Both the position numbers and the translations under genes were made by a program. Below the pieces are notes generated by a model. That model ran no database searches and was not told the DNA's origin. It saw only the letters and a list, made by a program, of their open reading frames with translations. Below are positions 32,873 to 41,171 of a DNA stretch of 64,000 nucleotides, piece by piece (position 1 is the stretch's first letter; every line of letters begins with the position of its first letter). Origin of the DNA: Planctomycetota bacterium (GTDB taxonomy: Bacteria; Planctomycetota; UBA1135; GCA-002748355); assembly GCA_020638795.1 (NCBI GenBank), contig JACKHW010000004.1:310001-374000 (forward strand), given 5' to 3'.

Positions 32873-33643
32873 ATGACCAAAAACCAGGCCCACGAGGCGA
32901 TCGAAGCCGCCCCAGCAGTCGAGAGCTTTCCCTTCCAAGCTGCAGCGCCGGGCACGCCCCACATCATCCTTCCGAAAATCTGGAACCCCACTCCTGCTGT
33001 AAACTGGACTGTTCTCATCCACCCCGCGCTCGGCCCATTGCTTCACGCCCTCAACTGGCGAAGGCTCGGCGATCGCAGGCGCTACGCCACAAATCTGCGC
33101 TGGGCCATGGCATTGCTGCTCGGCCCGTTGCTGCTGCAAGCCGTAGCAATCACTTTCGACTTCATCCCAACGTCGTACCGCTACCTCATTGCCCCCGGCG
33201 GGCCTATCGTCCAGTGGATGGCAATCACGGCGGCATACACAGCACTTCTCGCCAGCTGGTACTGGATCGAAGCACGCCGCCAAATGCGATTCGTGAAGCA
33301 CGATCTTGGAGGAGAATACGCACGCCGCAAATGGCTCTGGCCAATACTAATTGGCGCTGCAGCGACAGCAATTACCTATGGCACCATCGCAGCAATACTC
33401 GCGCTACGCGGCCCGCCAGCTTATGAAATACGCGACGTGCTCTCCCGCGCCATTCCAAAACAACTCAAAACGCAGCCCTCATATGCACAGTTCCGCTTCC
33501 AACGCATCACGCTCGAGCGTAGCGGCTGGGGCAACTACACCGGGATAGCGCACGGCATAGACCCGAATGGCAAGGTTCAGCTAACACTAACCGCAAAGAC
33601 CGAAGGCGATGAGATTCGCTGGAATCTAACACCCATTAATTGA
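32873..33643 (+). CDS. Membrane protein with C-terminal soluble domain, XRE-controlled
   Basis: 256 aa from ATG 32873. Three hydrophobic segments (about 77-96, 110-131 and 154-177) are followed by a C-terminal domain of about 75 residues that is beta-rich (FRFQRITLERSGWGNYTG...KVQLTLTAKTEGDEIRWNLTP). The last part resembles a small periplasmic or extracellular domain. No family is assigned. Operator site 3 overlaps its promoter region. Confidence 0.6.
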   Translation: MTKNQAHEAIEAAPAVESFPFQAAAPGTPHIILPKIWNPTPAVNWTVLIHPALGPLLHALNWRRLGDRRRYATNLRWAMALLLGPLLLQAVAITFDFIPTSYRYLIAPGGPIVQWMAITAAYTALLASWYWIEARRQMRFVKHDLGGEYARRKWLWPILIGAAATAITYGTIAAILALRGPPAYEIRDVLSRAIPKQLKTQPSYAQFRFQRITLERSGWGNYTGIAHGIDPNGKVQLTLTAKTEGDEIRWNLTPIN

Positions 33644-33690
33644 TATACATTTCATATTGACACAAGCAACAATATGCGCCATTCTTCAGC

Positions 33691-34005
33691 ATGACTTTAA
33701 GATCAATATGGAATGCAGCGGGCGGCATTGCAGCAATTGCCTATATAGCAAGCGTTGGATTTTCAGCCGCCGTTACGGCCGGCATGTTGCTAGCCTATTC
33801 TATCGACTACTTTCTGACACGCAACACACGCAAAAACTTCGGGGAACCGGAAAAGCCGCGACCAACCCAACCCGATAACCAACACATCAGCAGCGAACTC
33901 CTAACGCACCATGGATTACAAGCCGATGCAATACCGCAGAGCACGCTGTCGCACAGCGCGCGAATTCTTGCACAGCGCGCACCATCAACAAGCCGACCGC
34001 GCTAA
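33691..34005 (+). CDS. Small membrane protein (104 aa)
   Basis: Two hydrophobic segments near the N-terminus (about 8-24 and 26-42), then a hydrophilic, probably disordered tail. It lies 47 bases after the previous membrane gene on the same strand, so it is probably in the same transcription unit. The family is not known. Confidence 0.5.
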   Translation: MTLRSIWNAAGGIAAIAYIASVGFSAAVTAGMLLAYSIDYFLTRNTRKNFGEPEKPRPTQPDNQHISSELLTHHGLQADAIPQSTLSHSARILAQRAPSTSRPR

Positions 34006-34012
34006 AGCGTAT

Positions 34013-34501
34013 TTATCGAACGTCCACCGGGCAGACGACCGATTCCCCATTCGCGTTGCGGATCTCGACTTGCTTCTGCTGCCTTATCGCTTCAAGTTCG
34101 GCATCGGACAACTCCTTCGAAGCAACTCGGCCCTCCGGTGCAGTGACCCACAGTTTGCGGTCGACTAACGTCAAAAACATCTTCACCATCTCATACCGAT
34201 TGTATAGCCTCCACGTCACTTCCAGAACTGGCACGATACGGCTCGCGCCCACGGTCGACGCAGCAGTTGCCACCTGACCCTTCGCAGCCGCGGCACCACC
34301 GATCGCAGACTTTGCATGAATAACCGCCGAAGCCTTATGGACAACGGCTGCCTTTGTCGCAGCAATCGCAGCGCCCGCCTTACCTGCAGAGGCTGCTGCG
34401 CAACCCTTGAGCGCGGCGCACCCAACACATGCCGCCGGGCAACCAAGCAACATAGAGCTAAATGAAGCAATAATTAGCAAATTGCGGATCGACTTATTCA
34501 T
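34013..34501 (-). CDS. Predicted lipoprotein with Ala/Cys-rich region
   Basis: A 162-aa protein with a lipoprotein signal (lipobox MLLGC at about 17-21), then a Cys- and Ala-rich stretch with CVGCAALKGC, then a helical C-terminal half with APEGRVASKELSDAELEAI. It is convergent with the membrane-protein run. No function can be assigned. Confidence 0.55.
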   Translation of the reverse strand: MNKSIRNLLIIASFSSMLLGCPAACVGCAALKGCAAASAGKAGAAIAATKAAVVHKASAVIHAKSAIGGAAAAKGQVATAASTVGASRIVPVLEVTWRLYNRYEMVKMFLTLVDRKLWVTAPEGRVASKELSDAELEAIRQQKQVEIRNANGESVVCPVDVR

Positions 34502-34856
34502 ACATCCTCCTATTCTCGCTTACAACTTCGTTCTGCCATCCAACCCGCGATAATACGGAAACGAACACCACAAGTCAGCCGCAGGCAAACACAACCGTCC
34601 TCCGAGCACAACGTAGCGCCGCACACTCGCAGGATGATCTCTCAACACCTCTTACCGCAATCGACCGCCTCAGTAACAACGGGCATCACAAAAATCTGAC
34701 GCGATAACTCATCCTACTTGCCTTTCGCCCGCGGAATCAGACGACTGAGCGCCCCCTCGCACAGGCACGACATAGCCGGAGCGTCATATCCAAGACCGAG
34801 TTAGAGAGGCAACCGGAGAGAGCAGAACTCTGCCACGGGGTGTCGCTTCGAACAAA
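34502..34856. other. Noncoding region, nothing recognised
   Basis: 355 bases between the lipoprotein start and the dprA fragment end. I see no supportable gene and no clear repeat; the lipoprotein promoter should lie at its left end. Confidence 0.4.
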
Positions 34857-35141
34857 TCAGATTGTATTCCGACCTCCGCAGGCGATCGCCGCGCGGTGCG
34901 CCGCGTGATCAATACCCGCAGCCAACCCGCTTACGACCACGATACCGGCCTCCACAAGTTCGCGCGCAAGCCTTGCCGCTCGCCGCAGCCCTTCATCCGT
35001 CGCCTTTCGAGAGCCTACGATGGACACACGGCGATACTGCCGGACGATCTCCGGGTGACCTGAAACCCAAAGTCGCTCCGGAGCATACTTACGCTCGACA
35101 GTATTAAGCGACCCGAGCAGTTCCAAGGGACTGATGATCAT
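34857..35141 (-). pseudogene. Truncated DprA-like gene (N-terminal Rossmann part only)
   Basis: From ATG 35141 the frame reads MIISPLELLGSL...YAPERLWVSGHPE then RVSIVGSRKATDEGLRRAARLARELVEAGIVVVSGLAAGIDHAAHRAAI and stops after CGGRNTI. Intact DprA continues about 200 residues with the ssDNA-binding domain. No continuation is visible in the next 100 bases in other frames. It is a broken DNA-processing gene, or a minimal fragment kept by chance, near the integrase. Confidence 0.7.
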
Positions 35142-35373
35142 TCTGCGTACGATATGGAAGGGAACGGCAAGGAATGAACGGCGGAAGTTACCGGCACGAC
35201 TCCGCTGTCGCCACGGTCGGGTGCCCAGCGCCGTCATCACGGCTACGAGTATCATAGAGCCGACGTTCACCGCCGTGAGCCGATCGTCACGTGTTCTTCG
35301 GCCTCAGGGCACGGCGTTATCGGATTCTCGCAGGTAACGTCAAGTCCGGTTCAGCTACCGAAGCTCGCCCCAA

Positions 35374-36585
35374 CTACCCCGTCTCCAGCGCCACCCGCCT
35401 CGCCAGCTCCATGTCACGCTCGGCATAGATCTGCGTCACGTCAGCCGCTGAATGCCCGAGAACGACTTGAGCGGCCTCGAGGCCGTAGCGTTTGCGCACT
35501 TCCGTAGCTCGTGCATGGCGAAGCTGGTTCGGTGTCCAGACCGCGACTTCTGCTTTCTTGCAGGCGCGCTGAACCGCCCGACGATAGCTCTCCGTCGAAT
35601 AGCAGTCGCCCGCCCGCCCTGACGGCTCGCTCACGTAGCGCTTCGTGTGCGATGGCCATTGCGGCACCACCCTGCGGGCACGCTTGCCCAGGTTGCGCTC
35701 TACCTCGCTCTCACTCGGAGAGAATACGAACTCCTGCGGGTCTCGCTGCAGGAACGGCGCGAGAACAACCTGCGCTTTCGGGCCAAGCAAGCGCTCGCAT
35801 GCATGGCCGTGGTGCTCCGTCTTGTGCCGCAAGGGCCGGCACACCCAGACAGCCCCTTCTTGTTCGATGTCGATGGCGCGCACGCGGCACACCTCACCGG
35901 GCCGCATCCCGCTGAACCATTGCAGTTGCACCATGCCCGCGACGACGCGCCCGAGATGCGCAAGAACCGCCTCGACCTCTTGCCATGCGACCGGAACGAC
36001 CCGCTCCGACTCGCGCACCTGCGCCGACTCCCCCCTTCGCAGCCCTGACACGCTCTGCAGCGCATGCCAGATCGAGGCAGGCACCAGCTCCATCGAAGCC
36101 GCCCAGCGAAACATCCGCACGATCCGGCGGATGCGGCCATTAACAGTTCTGCGCGTCAGTGAGCGCCCGGTTTCTTGCTGCGCTGCTTCTGCCATCCAGC
36201 TTCGCAGCGCATGCAAGCGCTTCGGCCCGAAGCTCGCCGCATCGGTTGCACCAAAGAGCGAACTGAGAGGACGCAGCGAATAGATGATCCAGCCGCGTTC
36301 GCTCGTGGCTTCGCCGTCCTTCATGTAACGGCCCGAGGTCTCCAGATGCGTCCAGTAGGCAGCTATGACCTCGTCCACCGTGATCCCAGCGGCGGCTGCG
36401 GCAGGGGTTTCGACCTTTACCCTGCCGGTGGTCAGATACTCAGCCACGAGCGCGCCGTAGCGCTCCTTGCTCTCGGGCGTGCCATGCCGCCCGAGATAGT
36501 GATCCTGGCCATGGATGCGGATGACGGCTTGACCGGAGGGCCGGTGAAGTCGGTAGCTCGGGGTGAGCGAACGGGGACGTGGCAT
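35374..36585 (-). CDS. int: Tyrosine integrase, planctomycete type
   Basis: 403 aa from ATG 36585. The N-terminus is TPSYRLHRPSGQAVIRIHGQDHYLGRHGTPESKERYGALVAEYL in outline; this LH..SGQA...GRDHYLG motif is typical of planctomycete integrases. The catalytic domain has MQRRxR-like FSGMRPGEVCRVR, then HTKR, then LRHARATEVRKRYG and LGHSAADVTQIYAE with the Tyr nucleophile. It lies 112 bases from the tRNA-Pro 3' end and reads away from it, the usual layout for tRNA integration. Confidence 0.95.
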   Translation of the reverse strand: MPRPRSLTPSYRLHRPSGQAVIRIHGQDHYLGRHGTPESKERYGALVAEYLTTGRVKVETPAAAAAGITVDEVIAAYWTHLETSGRYMKDGEATSERGWIIYSLRPLSSLFGATDAASFGPKRLHALRSWMAEAAQQETGRSLTRRTVNGRIRRIVRMFRWAASMELVPASIWHALQSVSGLRRGESAQVRESERVVPVAWQEVEAVLAHLGRVVAGMVQLQWFSGMRPGEVCRVRAIDIEQEGAVWVCRPLRHKTEHHGHACERLLGPKAQVVLAPFLQRDPQEFVFSPSESEVERNLGKRARRVVPQWPSHTKRYVSEPSGRAGDCYSTESYRRAVQRACKKAEVAVWTPNQLRHARATEVRKRYGLEAAQVVLGHSAADVTQIYAERDMELARRVALETG

Positions 36586-36696
36586 GCGTGCGGCTTCCGA
36601 GTTATGTGGTAGGACTACCACCATTCCCGGCTGCTCTGCCCCGAGGGCAGGTGCACGCGCCTGTGCGTAAGTCGCGTCGTCAGCCTGACATGAGAT

Positions 36697-36774
<78 letters not shown>

Positions 36775-36918
36775 ACCCTGGCGGCTTTGCCGCCTTGCGA
36801 GGCGAGAAGACTAGCCGCCGACCGCGCTCAGGCAAGGGGGCAGCTCACCGGACGGCGCATTTCTTGTCGCGCATCGGGCCCGCGTTTCGGATCCGCGGAT
36901 CGAGGCTGCGGCGAGCGG

Positions 36919-38079
36919 TCAGGTGAAGAGCTCGGCCGTCACCGCGGTCGCGAAACTCCCACGCGGTAGGGCGAAGCGCAGCTCGAGCGCCGTCGGCTCG
37001 ACGGCCGCGACGCTGCATGCCTCGAGAGGGACGCGAAGGGCGCGGCGACCGCCCTTCTGCCCCCATGGCCGACGGACACCGAAGTCCTCGTGACGCACGT
37101 CGAACCGCGCGAGCACGTCGTCTTCGGTTTCGAGGACGGCACCGGTCGCGCGCAAGCAGTCGGGTCCTGGCAAGGGTGCGCTCGGCGAGATCTCGAAGCC
37201 TGCGACACGCGGCGCCGCCGCGATCGCTTCTTCTTCGGTCGTGACCGCGAAGCACGCGCCGTTGCGATGCAAGAAGGCGATGTCCCCCGCCACCACGTGA
37301 TCGATCGAGATCGCGTCCTCGGCGAGTCGGCGCGACAGCACCTCGTTGAACACCGCCGACTGCAACGCCGACACGCAGAGCGAGAGAAAGCGCTTGGGCA
37401 AGGTGCGCAATCCGTCGCGAGCTGCGCCGCTTCGTGCCCACGCCTCGAGGGCACGGCGCAGCATGCGATCGCGCGCGTTGTCGAGCATCGAAGCGACTGT
37501 GTCCGACTCGCTCGCGCCTGCGAACGCACGCAGGAAGCCCTCGGCATCGTCGCGCAGCAGGCGTCGACCGAGCTCCGGCGTCGACCCCGTATTGCCGAAG
37601 CGCTGCGGTCCGAATGCGTTGGGCACACCGCGCGCACGTAGGACTTCGAGTTTGGCCTCGCAGCGTTCGAGGTCGCCGGGTGCGACATCACGCAGAACGA
37701 TCACGAAGCGATTGCCGCGCAGGTGCCCGAGCTTGAGCTTGTTCTTGTGCGGTACGACGTCGAGCACGGACACGCCGTCGATGTCGAGTCCACGCAACTC
37801 GTCCTCGGTCGCGAACTCGAGACTCAGCCACTGGCGTGTGACCGCGTACTTGTCCTTGAGGCCGGCACAGCCGATGTCGCTTTCCTTGCGACCGAGCGTG
37901 CGCGCGATCTGGCGGAGCACGTCGAACGTCGTCCTCCCGCGCTTCTCTATCTGGAAGAAGCGATGCGTACCCTCACCACACGGCTCGTACGCAAGCAGCT
38001 CTTCGACGACGAAATCGTCGTCGTCCTCGCGCATCCGCCCAGAGGTCGGCGGCAAGCCCGTGGTCAGCGCTCGGCCCAC
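36919..38079 (-). CDS. truD: tRNA pseudouridine-13 synthase TruD
   Basis: 386 aa from GTG 38079, which overlaps the previous gene by 16 bases. It starts LTTGLPPTSGRMREDDDDFVVEE, like other TruD proteins. The catalytic GLKDK is at about 73-77 (Asp 76), followed by HLRGNRFVIVLRD and GVPNAFGPQRFG, both conserved in the family. It makes pseudouridine at position 13 of tRNA-Glu. The frame stays open upstream by about 230 codons, but that part is a GC-rich artefact. Confidence 0.93.
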   Translation of the reverse strand: MGRALTTGLPPTSGRMREDDDDFVVEELLAYEPCGEGTHRFFQIEKRGRTTFDVLRQIARTLGRKESDIGCAGLKDKYAVTRQWLSLEFATEDELRGLDIDGVSVLDVVPHKNKLKLGHLRGNRFVIVLRDVAPGDLERCEAKLEVLRARGVPNAFGPQRFGNTGSTPELGRRLLRDDAEGFLRAFAGASESDTVASMLDNARDRMLRRALEAWARSGAARDGLRTLPKRFLSLCVSALQSAVFNEVLSRRLAEDAISIDHVVAGDIAFLHRNGACFAVTTEEEAIAAAPRVAGFEISPSAPLPGPDCLRATGAVLETEDDVLARFDVRHEDFGVRRPWGQKGGRRALRVPLEACSVAAVEPTALELRFALPRGSFATAVTAELFT

Positions 38080-38504
38080 TGGACCCGCCGGCTCGCGCCT
38101 TTCACCACGAAGCGATCGTGACATCGCCAACAGGCGGCTTCGAGAGCTTCGAAGGCGCTGCCCGCCGCACTCGCCGATGCGCTGTTCTGGATCGATCGCG
38201 CTGCCTCGAGGACCTGCCCGAGAATGCCGCCCCAGCCTGGCTCCGAACTCGCGGAACGCGCTTCGGGAGCATTGAGCAGGAGCTCGATCCTGCGTGCCGC
38301 CGCCTTCCATGCGAGCACGTCGCGTGCGGCGATCGCGGTCGCGGCGCGCTCGGTGTTTCGCATCACGTCCTGCATGCGTCGTTGCATCGCACTCGGCTCG
38401 GAACCACAGGCCAGCACGGAGCCGGCGACCACCATCAGTAGAGGAACGAACACGCGTGTCGAGGACGCGCGCGATCGCACCTCGGTACGGAGAACCGGCG
38501 CCAT
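38064..38504 (-). CDS. Lipoprotein with c-type haem motif (cytochrome c'-like)
   Basis: 146 aa from ATG 38504. A lipoprotein signal with lipobox SVLAC is followed by a helical domain and a C-terminal CWRCH haem-binding motif (about 126-130). A four-helix domain with a late CxxCH suggests a cytochrome c'-like fold. It should be exported and given haem in the periplasm. The role is not evident from neighbours. Its end overlaps truD. Confidence 0.65.
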   Translation of the reverse strand: MAPVLRTEVRSRASSTRVFVPLLMVVAGSVLACGSEPSAMQRRMQDVMRNTERAATAIAARDVLAWKAAARRIELLLNAPEARSASSEPGWGGILGQVLEAARSIQNSASASAAGSAFEALEAACWRCHDRFVVKGASRRVQWAER

Positions 38505-38632
38505 CACGCCGCGACGCCCGTGGCGTACGCGGTGACACCATTCCGGTCCCCCCCTCCTCGAAGGACCACCCTTTCCCATGTCGCGCAATGTAGTCGGTGA
38601 GCCCGGGCGACGCTCTGCTATTCTCCGGCCAA

Positions 38633-39808
38633 ATGCCAGTCAGACGCGGCAACGAGGCCGCCTTACCGACCGTCAAACTCCGGGTGCGCGTCACGGGGCG
38701 GCACCCGCGCTTCTTCAAGAAGCAGGTCTTGAAGCCCGAACGACCGATCGAGCCCGGTTCGCTCGTGTTCGTGCTCGACAAACTCGGGCGTGCCGTCGGG
38801 ACCGGGTTCTACAACCCGCGATCGACGATCACCGTGCGCATGCTGACGCGCAGCAAGGACACGTTCGATCGTTCGAGCATCGTGGACCTCCTGCGGAACG
38901 CGATTCGGTATCGCGAACGGACGCTCGGACTGGGGAAGAACGAGGACGCCTACCGTCTCGTTCATGCCGAGGGTGACGGTCTTCCGGGCCTGATCCTCGA
39001 CCGACTCGGCGACACCTACGTCGCGCAAGTGTTCGCGCTCGGCATCGTGCCGTCGCTCGAGGACATCGGGAACGAACTCCTGTCGCAGCGCGAAGGCGCG
39101 CGACTCGTCCTACGCGTCGACAACGACGCTCGCCGCCTCGAGGGCATCCGCGAGAGCGAAACCGGCCGCGTACCTCCAGGCGAACTCGTCGAGGATGGTT
39201 TGCGCTATCGCTTCACGCCGGGGGAAGGGCACAAGACGGGGTTCTTCTGCGACCAACGCGAGAATCGCAAGCGACTCGGTGCGCTCGCGCGCGGGCGACG
39301 CGTGCTCGATCTCTGCTGCAACGGCGGCGGGTTCGCGATGCATGCGGTGCGCGGGGGTGCCAAGAGCGTGCTCGCGATCGACCTCGACGAGGAGGTCGTC
39401 GCACTCGCTCGCCGCAACCTTTCACGCAACGACTTGCGCGCCGATGTCGGGCACGGCGATGCGTTCGACGTGTTGCGCGAACGCGGCAAGGACTTCGACT
39501 GCATCGTCCTCGACCCACCCAAGTGGATCCACGGCGAGAGCGACTACGAATCGGGACTGCAGCGCTATCTCGACGCCAATCGACTCGCGTTCGAAGCGTT
39601 GCGCCCTGGCGGTCTCCTGCTCACGTGCTCGTGCTCGGGCTCGCTGTCCGAAGAGCGCTTCCTCGCGATGCTGCGGGATGCTGCGGCTCGCGCCAACAAG
39701 GACGTCCGACTCCTCGAGATCCGCGGCGCGGGTCCCGACCACCCGGTCGCGCTCGAATGCCCCGAAACGCGCTACTTGAAAGCCGTGTTCTGCGAGGTGC
39801 GCGCATGA
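38633..39808 (+). CDS. rlmI: RlmI-type 23S rRNA m5C methyltransferase
   Basis: 391 aa. An N-terminal PUA-like domain (KLRVRVTGRHPRFFKKQVL) is followed by YRLVHAEGDGLPGLILDRLGD and then the SAM-binding domain with VLDLCCNGGGFAMHAV and DCIVLDPPKW. The order matches RlmI/RlmK-like Class I methyltransferases that modify 23S rRNA cytosine. It overlaps the next methyltransferase gene by four bases. The exact target base is inferred from the family. Confidence 0.85.
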   Translation: MPVRRGNEAALPTVKLRVRVTGRHPRFFKKQVLKPERPIEPGSLVFVLDKLGRAVGTGFYNPRSTITVRMLTRSKDTFDRSSIVDLLRNAIRYRERTLGLGKNEDAYRLVHAEGDGLPGLILDRLGDTYVAQVFALGIVPSLEDIGNELLSQREGARLVLRVDNDARRLEGIRESETGRVPPGELVEDGLRYRFTPGEGHKTGFFCDQRENRKRLGALARGRRVLDLCCNGGGFAMHAVRGGAKSVLAIDLDEEVVALARRNLSRNDLRADVGHGDAFDVLRERGKDFDCIVLDPPKWIHGESDYESGLQRYLDANRLAFEALRPGGLLLTCSCSGSLSEERFLAMLRDAAARANKDVRLLEIRGAGPDHPVALECPETRYLKAVFCEVRA

Positions 39809-41073
39809 AGCCGTTTCGCTTGTTCGCGTCGTGCCTTCCGGGTCTCGAGCCGCTGCTCGACCGTGAACTCGACGAACTCGGCATCGGCGCCCGCAAGATC
39901 GTGCCCGGTGGTGTCGAGTTCCTCGGGCACGCGAGCGCCGTGATGCGCGTGTGCCTCGGCAGTGGAATCGCGACGCGCGTGCTGCTGCGGTTCGAGCGAT
40001 TTCGTGCGACGCGCTTCGAAACGTTGCGTCGGCGAACGAGCGAAATCGAGTGGGAGCAGTTCTTGCGCGACGACGAGGAGTTCGACGTGCGCGCTGATGT
40101 TTCGCACTGTCGATTATGGCATGCGGGTGGCGTCGAAGAGCGCATCGCGCACGGCATCCTCGACCGGCTCGGACTCTCGGTGTCGGACCTGCGGCGTGCG
40201 CGCAGTGTGCGGGAGGATCGCGACGCCGAGGACGTGGGTGCGCCGTCGCAGGCGGATGCGGATTCCCATGCGGATGCAGCGAGCGAATCGGATGCGACGT
40301 TGCCTGTGGTGCGCGTTCGTGCTCAGGGCGACCGCTTCGGGCTCGCACTCGACCTGTCGGGCGCGCCTCTGTGGCGACGCGGCTATCGGCTCGAGACAGC
40401 CAAGGCGCCCCTTCGTGAGGATCTCGCGCACGCGCTCGTGCGCGTGGCCTTGGAGGGTTGTTCCGAATCCGCGGAGTCGCACCATTTCGGCGACCCGTTC
40501 TGCGGTAGTGGCACGATCGGTATCGAAGCCGCAGGTCTGCTGCACGGCATGCTTCCTGGGAGGTCTCGACGATTCGCGATCGAGCGCACACGGCTCGCAG
40601 TGCACGCGAATGCGAGCGACATCGCGCGGCAGTTGCGCGCGAATCGCACAGTGCGCGCACGGGTTCCATCCATCGTGCTCAGTGATCGAGACGCTGGCGC
40701 GATCGAGGCCGCACGGCACAATGCGACGCGCGCCGGAGTCGCTTCGAAGCTCGTGATCGAGCACCACGCGTTGAGCGATGCACCGATCTTCGCCGTGCAC
40801 GAACCCGCGATGATCGTGACGAACCCGCCGTACGGGAACCGCGTCGGCAGTGGCGATTTGCGTGCGCTGTATCAGCGCTTCGGCGCGCTCGTGCGTCGCA
40901 TGAAGGAGCCCGTAACGGTCGCGCTCGTCACTGCGGATGCGAGGCTCGCGCGGAGCACGGCGATCCAGCTCGAATCGATCCTGTCGACGGAGCATGGCGG
41001 GCAGCGCGTGCGTTTCCTGCGAACGACCCACAATCATGCGGCGACCGTTACGCCCCATGCCACGCGGGCCTAA
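39805..41073 (+). CDS. THUMP-domain RNA N2-guanine methyltransferase (RlmL-like)
   Basis: A 422-aa protein. The N-terminal FASCLPGLEPLLDRELDELGI and the next 100 residues fit a THUMP fold. The catalytic domain has GDPFCGSGTIGIEAAG for SAM and MIVTNPPYGNRVG as motif IV, which marks N2-guanine enzymes. A low-complexity Asp/Ala insert lies at about 148-170. The E. coli counterpart RlmL(N-half) modifies G2445. It is coupled with rlmI by an ATGA overlap. Confidence 0.85.
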   Translation: MKPFRLFASCLPGLEPLLDRELDELGIGARKIVPGGVEFLGHASAVMRVCLGSGIATRVLLRFERFRATRFETLRRRTSEIEWEQFLRDDEEFDVRADVSHCRLWHAGGVEERIAHGILDRLGLSVSDLRRARSVREDRDAEDVGAPSQADADSHADAASESDATLPVVRVRAQGDRFGLALDLSGAPLWRRGYRLETAKAPLREDLAHALVRVALEGCSESAESHHFGDPFCGSGTIGIEAAGLLHGMLPGRSRRFAIERTRLAVHANASDIARQLRANRTVRARVPSIVLSDRDAGAIEAARHNATRAGVASKLVIEHHALSDAPIFAVHEPAMIVTNPPYGNRVGSGDLRALYQRFGALVRRMKEPVTVALVTADARLARSTAIQLESILSTEHGGQRVRFLRTTHNHAATVTPHATRA

Positions 41074-41171
41074 CGGAATCGCGAGAAGCCGGTTACCCGC
41101 CGGCGCATTGCCCTTCCTCCATGAATCGATCGTGCGCGTTGCACGCGCGATCCCTTCCCCCGAGACCCGAA

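Noticed and set aside
1..36696. Assembly chimera between a proteobacterial plasmid and a planctomycete chromosome
   Set aside because: The integrase and DUF1580-like gene on the element look planctomycete, and the integrase-tRNA layout is biologically exact. It cannot be fully excluded without reads.
38080..38781. In-frame upstream extension of truD by about 230 codons
   Set aside because: The extension overlaps the haem lipoprotein and has no domain; TruD proteins start near the chosen GTG.
39422..40669. Long minus-strand frame of 415 codons
   Set aside because: Antisense to the two methyltransferases and very Arg-rich, as expected for a shadow.
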